Shown: positions 60,261-64,000 of the stretch, in pieces
Layout of the letters: each line of letters begins with the position of its first letter
How positions within the stretch are numbered: position 1 is the stretch's first letter
Source of the DNA: an uncultured Pelagibacteraceae bacterium
Lineage (GTDB): Bacteria; Pseudomonadota; Alphaproteobacteria; Pelagibacterales; Pelagibacteraceae
NCBI GenBank assembly: GCA_902540595.1
Contig: CACBNI010000006.1
Span: 16,509-80,508, forward strand
Length of the DNA: 64,000 nt
Direction: 5' to 3'
Notes under the pieces: generated by a model
What the model saw: the letters and a program-made list of their open reading frames with translations, nothing else
Databases searched by the model: none
What the model was told of the DNA's origin: nothing
Position numbers and translations under genes: made by a program

Positions 60261-60913
60261 TGGAACAAGAAATTATAAATTCTTACTCAAAACTCTTAGG
60301 TATAAATGTTTCACGTGAAACATTTTCAGACTTCGAAAGCTATATATCAATGATCCTAGAAAAAAATGAAAAAATCAACTTAATTAGCAATAAATTTAAA
60401 GAAAAAAATTATATAATTCAGCGACACATAATTGATTCTGCGCAAATTATTGATATTGTTAATTTTAATAACAATTCAGCTACAGATATAGGCTCAGGTA
60501 GCGGAATGCCAGGCATAATCATAGCAATCTTACTTAAAAACCTAAAAAAGGATATCAAGGTCAAGCTTTATGAAAAAAGCTATCATAAAAGCAATTTTCT
60601 TAAGAATGTATCTGCAAAATTGAATTTAAAAACAGAAATAATACAAAAAAATATTTTTGAGGAAAAAAAAATAGAAACAGGAACAATAATGTCTAGAGCA
60701 TTTAAACCAATGCCAGTAGTTTTAGATTTAGTGAGTCAAAATTTTTCTAAATTTTCCAATATAATTTTTTTTATGGGAAAAAGTGGAAGAGAAATTTTTC
60801 AAAATACTTTGAAAGATTGGGATTTAGAATATTCAGAAAAAAAAAGTTTAACCAGTGAAGAATCTTTTTTAATTAATGTTAAAAAAATAAAAAAAAAAAT
60901 TAAAAATAATTAA
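60260..60913 (+). CDS. rsmG: 16S rRNA (guanine527-N7)-methyltransferase RsmG
   Basis: INVSRETFSDFESY; DIGSGSGMPGIIIAI. Confidence 0.95.
   Translation: MEQEIINSYSKLLGINVSRETFSDFESYISMILEKNEKINLISNKFKEKNYIIQRHIIDSAQIIDIVNFNNNSATDIGSGSGMPGIIIAILLKNLKKDIKVKLYEKSYHKSNFLKNVSAKLNLKTEIIQKNIFEEKKIETGTIMSRAFKPMPVVLDLVSQNFSKFSNIIFFMGKSGREIFQNTLKDWDLEYSEKKSLTSEESFLINVKKIKKKIKNN
60304..60325. promoter_or_regulatory. parS centromere site (core TGTTTCACGTGAAACA at 60307-60322)
   Basis: Perfect 22-bp palindrome AAATGTTTCACGTGAAACATTT; core equals the canonical parS consensus; parAB lie just downstream. Confidence 0.95.
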
Positions 60914-61708
60914 ATGCAAATTATTTCAATTATAAATCAAAAGGGTGGGGTTGGGAAGACAACCTCAGCAATTAACTTAGCAGCAGGTTTATCTCAACAG
61001 AACAAGAAAATACTAGTAATAGACTTGGACCCACAAGGAAATGCAACTACAGGTCTTGGATTATCCAATATGGAAAATTCCTCTGAGACAATTTATGGAG
61101 TTCTTAACGGAACTAAAGAAATAATTGAGATAATCAAAAAAACGCAGTTTGAAAATCTTGATATAATAACTTCAAATGTAGATTTATCAGGTCTTGAAGT
61201 TGAGACGGCTGATGATGGCAATAGAGCTTTTTTATTGAAAGTAAAATTAACTGCATATTTAAACAATTCTAGAAGCACATATGATTATATTTTGATAGAT
61301 TGTCCACCATCGCTAAGCTTGCTGACCATAATGGCACTAGTAAGTTCAAACTCACTTTTAGTCCCACTTCAAACAGAATTTTTTGCTTTAGAGGGCTTAA
61401 CTCAGTTAATGAAAACAATTGAGAGGATAAAAGTAAGTCTTAACCCTGACTTGAGTATAAGAGGAATACTATTAACTATGTATGATAAAAGAAATAAATT
61501 GTCCTCACAAGTTGAGAAGGAGGCCAGAGATTATTTTAATGAAAAAGTTTATTCTACAGTAATTCCTAGGAACGTTAGATTGTCAGAGGCACCCTCGCAT
61601 GGTGTGCCGGTTTTGATATATGACAAGACCTGCCCAGGTAGTAAAGCATATTTTAGTTTTACAGATGAATTTTTAAATCAAGAGACAACAATGGGGAGTG
61701 CTGCTTAA
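60914..61708 (+). CDS. parA: chromosome partitioning protein ParA
   Basis: NQKGGVGKTTSAINLAAGL; DLDPQGNATTGLG. Confidence 0.97.
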   Translation: MQIISIINQKGGVGKTTSAINLAAGLSQQNKKILVIDLDPQGNATTGLGLSNMENSSETIYGVLNGTKEIIEIIKKTQFENLDIITSNVDLSGLEVETADDGNRAFLLKVKLTAYLNNSRSTYDYILIDCPPSLSLLTIMALVSSNSLLVPLQTEFFALEGLTQLMKTIERIKVSLNPDLSIRGILLTMYDKRNKLSSQVEKEARDYFNEKVYSTVIPRNVRLSEAPSHGVPVLIYDKTCPGSKAYFSFTDEFLNQETTMGSAA

Positions 61709-62556
61709 TGGATTCTTATAAAATAAAAAGAGGACTAGGAAGAGGTCTTTCTTCTTTAATAGGAGATACTAAAATTGAAAATCAAAAAAACAGACTATCA
61801 GTCAGTGATCTTATACCAAACAAATACCAGCCTAGAAAAATATTCGATAAGGAAAGTTTAAACGAACTCTCAAGTTCAATTAGAGAGAGAGGAATCTTAC
61901 AACCAATTATTGTTAGAAAATCAAATGATGACCGATCTAAGTACGAAATAATAGCAGGAGAGAGAAGGTGGCTGGCAGCTCAAAAGGTGGGTCTTCATGA
62001 TGTGCCGGTAGTTATAACTGAAGCAGATGATTTAAAATCCCTCGAATTTGCAATAGTAGAAAATGTTCAACGACATGATCTAAATCCTCTAGAGGAAGCA
62101 CAGGGATATAAAAAATTAATAGATGAATTTTCATATGATCAGGAAAAAGTTTCAAAATTTATAGGTAAAAGTCGCAGCTATATTGCTAACGCTCTTAGAC
62201 TTCTGTCTCTCCCAGATGAGGTGGTTAAATTAATAGAAAGTCAAAAATTATCAGCTGGACACGCAAAAATTTTAGTTGGTTTAGAAAATGCTAGTTTTGT
62301 AGCTACTAAAATAATTGAAAACAAACTTTCAGTTAGACAAGCTGAAAATTTTGTAAAATTATTTAAAAATAAAAGACAAAAAACAACTAACTCAAAGGAT
62401 GCCAATATAATGCATTTAGAAATGTCGATTGTAAATAAAGTTGGGTTGAATGTCGAAATCAAAAATAAAAAAAATAACAAAGGCAAGATTTCCTTTGAAT
62501 ATAAAAATTTAGATCAATTAAATAAAATTATAGATATAATTAAGTCTAATTATTAA
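61708..62556 (+). CDS. parB: chromosome partitioning protein ParB
   Basis: IAGERRWLAAQ; ENVQRHDLNPLEEAQGY. Confidence 0.97.
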   Translation: MDSYKIKRGLGRGLSSLIGDTKIENQKNRLSVSDLIPNKYQPRKIFDKESLNELSSSIRERGILQPIIVRKSNDDRSKYEIIAGERRWLAAQKVGLHDVPVVITEADDLKSLEFAIVENVQRHDLNPLEEAQGYKKLIDEFSYDQEKVSKFIGKSRSYIANALRLLSLPDEVVKLIESQKLSAGHAKILVGLENASFVATKIIENKLSVRQAENFVKLFKNKRQKTTNSKDANIMHLEMSIVNKVGLNVEIKNKKNNKGKISFEYKNLDQLNKIIDIIKSNY

Positions 62557-62558
62557 AA

Positions 62559-63536
62559 TTAAGATGATGTTTGTTCCAAAATAAAATCACAAATTAAATA
62601 GATTGAATTGTTAATATTTTTTTTAATATTTAATTCTAATTCATTTAATTTATAAATAAGTGCACTAATACTCTTAAGGGTCCATTTGTAAATTTGTTGT
62701 ATTACAATTTCTTTATCTTTCCAAAAAATTGGAGGTCTAGCTGATGATATAGTAAGGTCAATATTTTGATTAATTTCATATTGTTGCAATAGTGCAAGAA
62801 TTTTCTTTGATTTTATTAAAAAAGTTCTTGTTATAAGAATACAATCTTCATTCGAAAAATTATTTTCATTTAAAATGACCATTATTTTTTTTTTATTTTT
62901 AGTCAAACAATTATCAATTAATTCAGAGATACTGTGATTTTCATTAAGATTTATAAGTCTGGCTATTTCTTTTGTACTTATTTTCCTACCTTCTACAGCA
63001 AAATTTTCTATCTTTATGAGCTCGTTGAATAAATTGCTTCTATCTCCATTACATTTGCTAATAATTAAATTTATATTCGCTTGCGAAATTGTAATTTTCT
63101 TTTCTGTAAAAAAATTATATGCCAATTTAGATAGTGTCCGATCGTTGTCTGGATAAAAAGCTACACAAACAACTTTTTTTTCTTTTTCAAAAAATGACCT
63201 TAATTTAGATTTTTTTTCTAATGCATTAGCATTAATAATAATCGAAGTTTCCTTGTTATTTTTATTAAAAACTTCCTTGACAACCTTAAGAATTTTGTCT
63301 GTAGCTCTTTTAACTATAATAGTTTTGTTGTTCTCAAAAAGAGAACTTGATGTTGCATTTTCATAAAATTGATTCTCATTATTTAAAACTTCATTTTCAT
63401 CATATTTATAAACCTGGTTATCTTTAACTATTTTATCGATTGTTTCGTTCTTTAAACCCTCGTTATTACCGTATAATAAAAAAATGCTATTTTCTTTTAC
63501 AATATTTTCATTCAGGCTGTGATGTTTTAATATCAT
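62559..63536 (-). CDS. holA: DNA polymerase III delta subunit
   Basis: LLYGNNEGLKNE; SKCNGDRSNLFNELIKIENF. Confidence 0.88.
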   Translation of the reverse strand: MILKHHSLNENIVKENSIFLLYGNNEGLKNETIDKIVKDNQVYKYDENEVLNNENQFYENATSSSLFENNKTIIVKRATDKILKVVKEVFNKNNKETSIIINANALEKKSKLRSFFEKEKKVVCVAFYPDNDRTLSKLAYNFFTEKKITISQANINLIISKCNGDRSNLFNELIKIENFAVEGRKISTKEIARLINLNENHSISELIDNCLTKNKKKIMVILNENNFSNEDCILITRTFLIKSKKILALLQQYEINQNIDLTISSARPPIFWKDKEIVIQQIYKWTLKSISALIYKLNELELNIKKNINNSIYLICDFILEQTSS

Positions 63537-63988
63537 TGAATTGTTAGTATTTGAGTAATAAATTTTTGTAAAATTAGTTCAGTCATTTCTTTTTTTAATG
63601 CATTTTCATAGTTGCTCTCGTCAAAAAGTGTTACATCTTTTTTCATGTCAAATGTTTCTTTGAAATTAAGAGTTGTGGGAATTCCGTTTACGTTAATTAT
63701 AAAATCTAAATCTAGAATTAATCTAAAATTTGTCGTATTACCAGCTTCATCTTTTGTTAATGAATTTTTCTCATAATCAGAAATTATTTTTACATCATAT
63801 GACTTATTTTTATTTTCACTTTGGTATCTCTTTAGTTTTTGATCCAAAATAGTATTTATATCTTTTTCACCTTCGAGACTTATAACTTTAATATTAAAAT
63901 CTAAATCTTGTTGATTAGCGTACATTGGAACGTAACCACAATTCGATAGTAATAAATATATAATTCCAATTTTTAAAATTTTTAGCAT
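63533..63988 (-). CDS. lptE: LPS assembly lipoprotein LptE-like
   Basis: Lipobox LLLSNCGYVPMY; upstream of holA. Confidence 0.75.
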   Translation of the reverse strand: MLKILKIGIIYLLLSNCGYVPMYANQQDLDFNIKVISLEGEKDINTILDQKLKRYQSENKNKSYDVKIISDYEKNSLTKDEAGNTTNFRLILDLDFIINVNGIPTTLNFKETFDMKKDVTLFDESNYENALKKEMTELILQKFITQILTIQ

Positions 63989-64000
63989 AATAAATTTATA

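Overview
AT-rich, very compact 64 kb chromosomal segment, most consistent with a streamlined marine alphaproteobacterium of SAR11/Pelagibacter type (inferred from gene content, overlapping genes and protein composition; no database search was run). Most of the window is a core genome: ccmCDEFGH, argG, folD, hemCD, tsaD, acs, rpe, purH, ftsK, his genes, hslVU, secB, dnaQ-coaE-aroE-maf, hemEHJ, rho, mnmE-mnmG-rsmG-parA-parB, holA, lptE. Four items stand out. (1) A ~4 kb phosphonate-type ABC transporter cassette (phnD-phnC-phnE plus a methyltransferase). It sits between an intact tRNA-Gly(GCC) and a truncated copy of that tRNA's 5' half (39-bp exact direct repeat). Nested 24-bp direct repeats contain TGTGTC motifs spaced about one helical turn apart, and no integrase is visible. 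(2) A probable replication origin between the RP001/PPSR homologue and hemE, carrying an iterated TGTTAATAAA motif, plus a perfect parS palindrome inside rsmG. (3) A light-repair neighbourhood with a photolyase-like protein of apparently inverted domain order, a FeS-BCP-like photolyase missing the expected CxxC, and an unannotated DUF2256-like 40-aa ORF. (4) Several sub-60-aa ORFs absent from the supplied ORF track, including a small lipoprotein upstream of hisA and a degenerate secreted-protein ORF inside the island.
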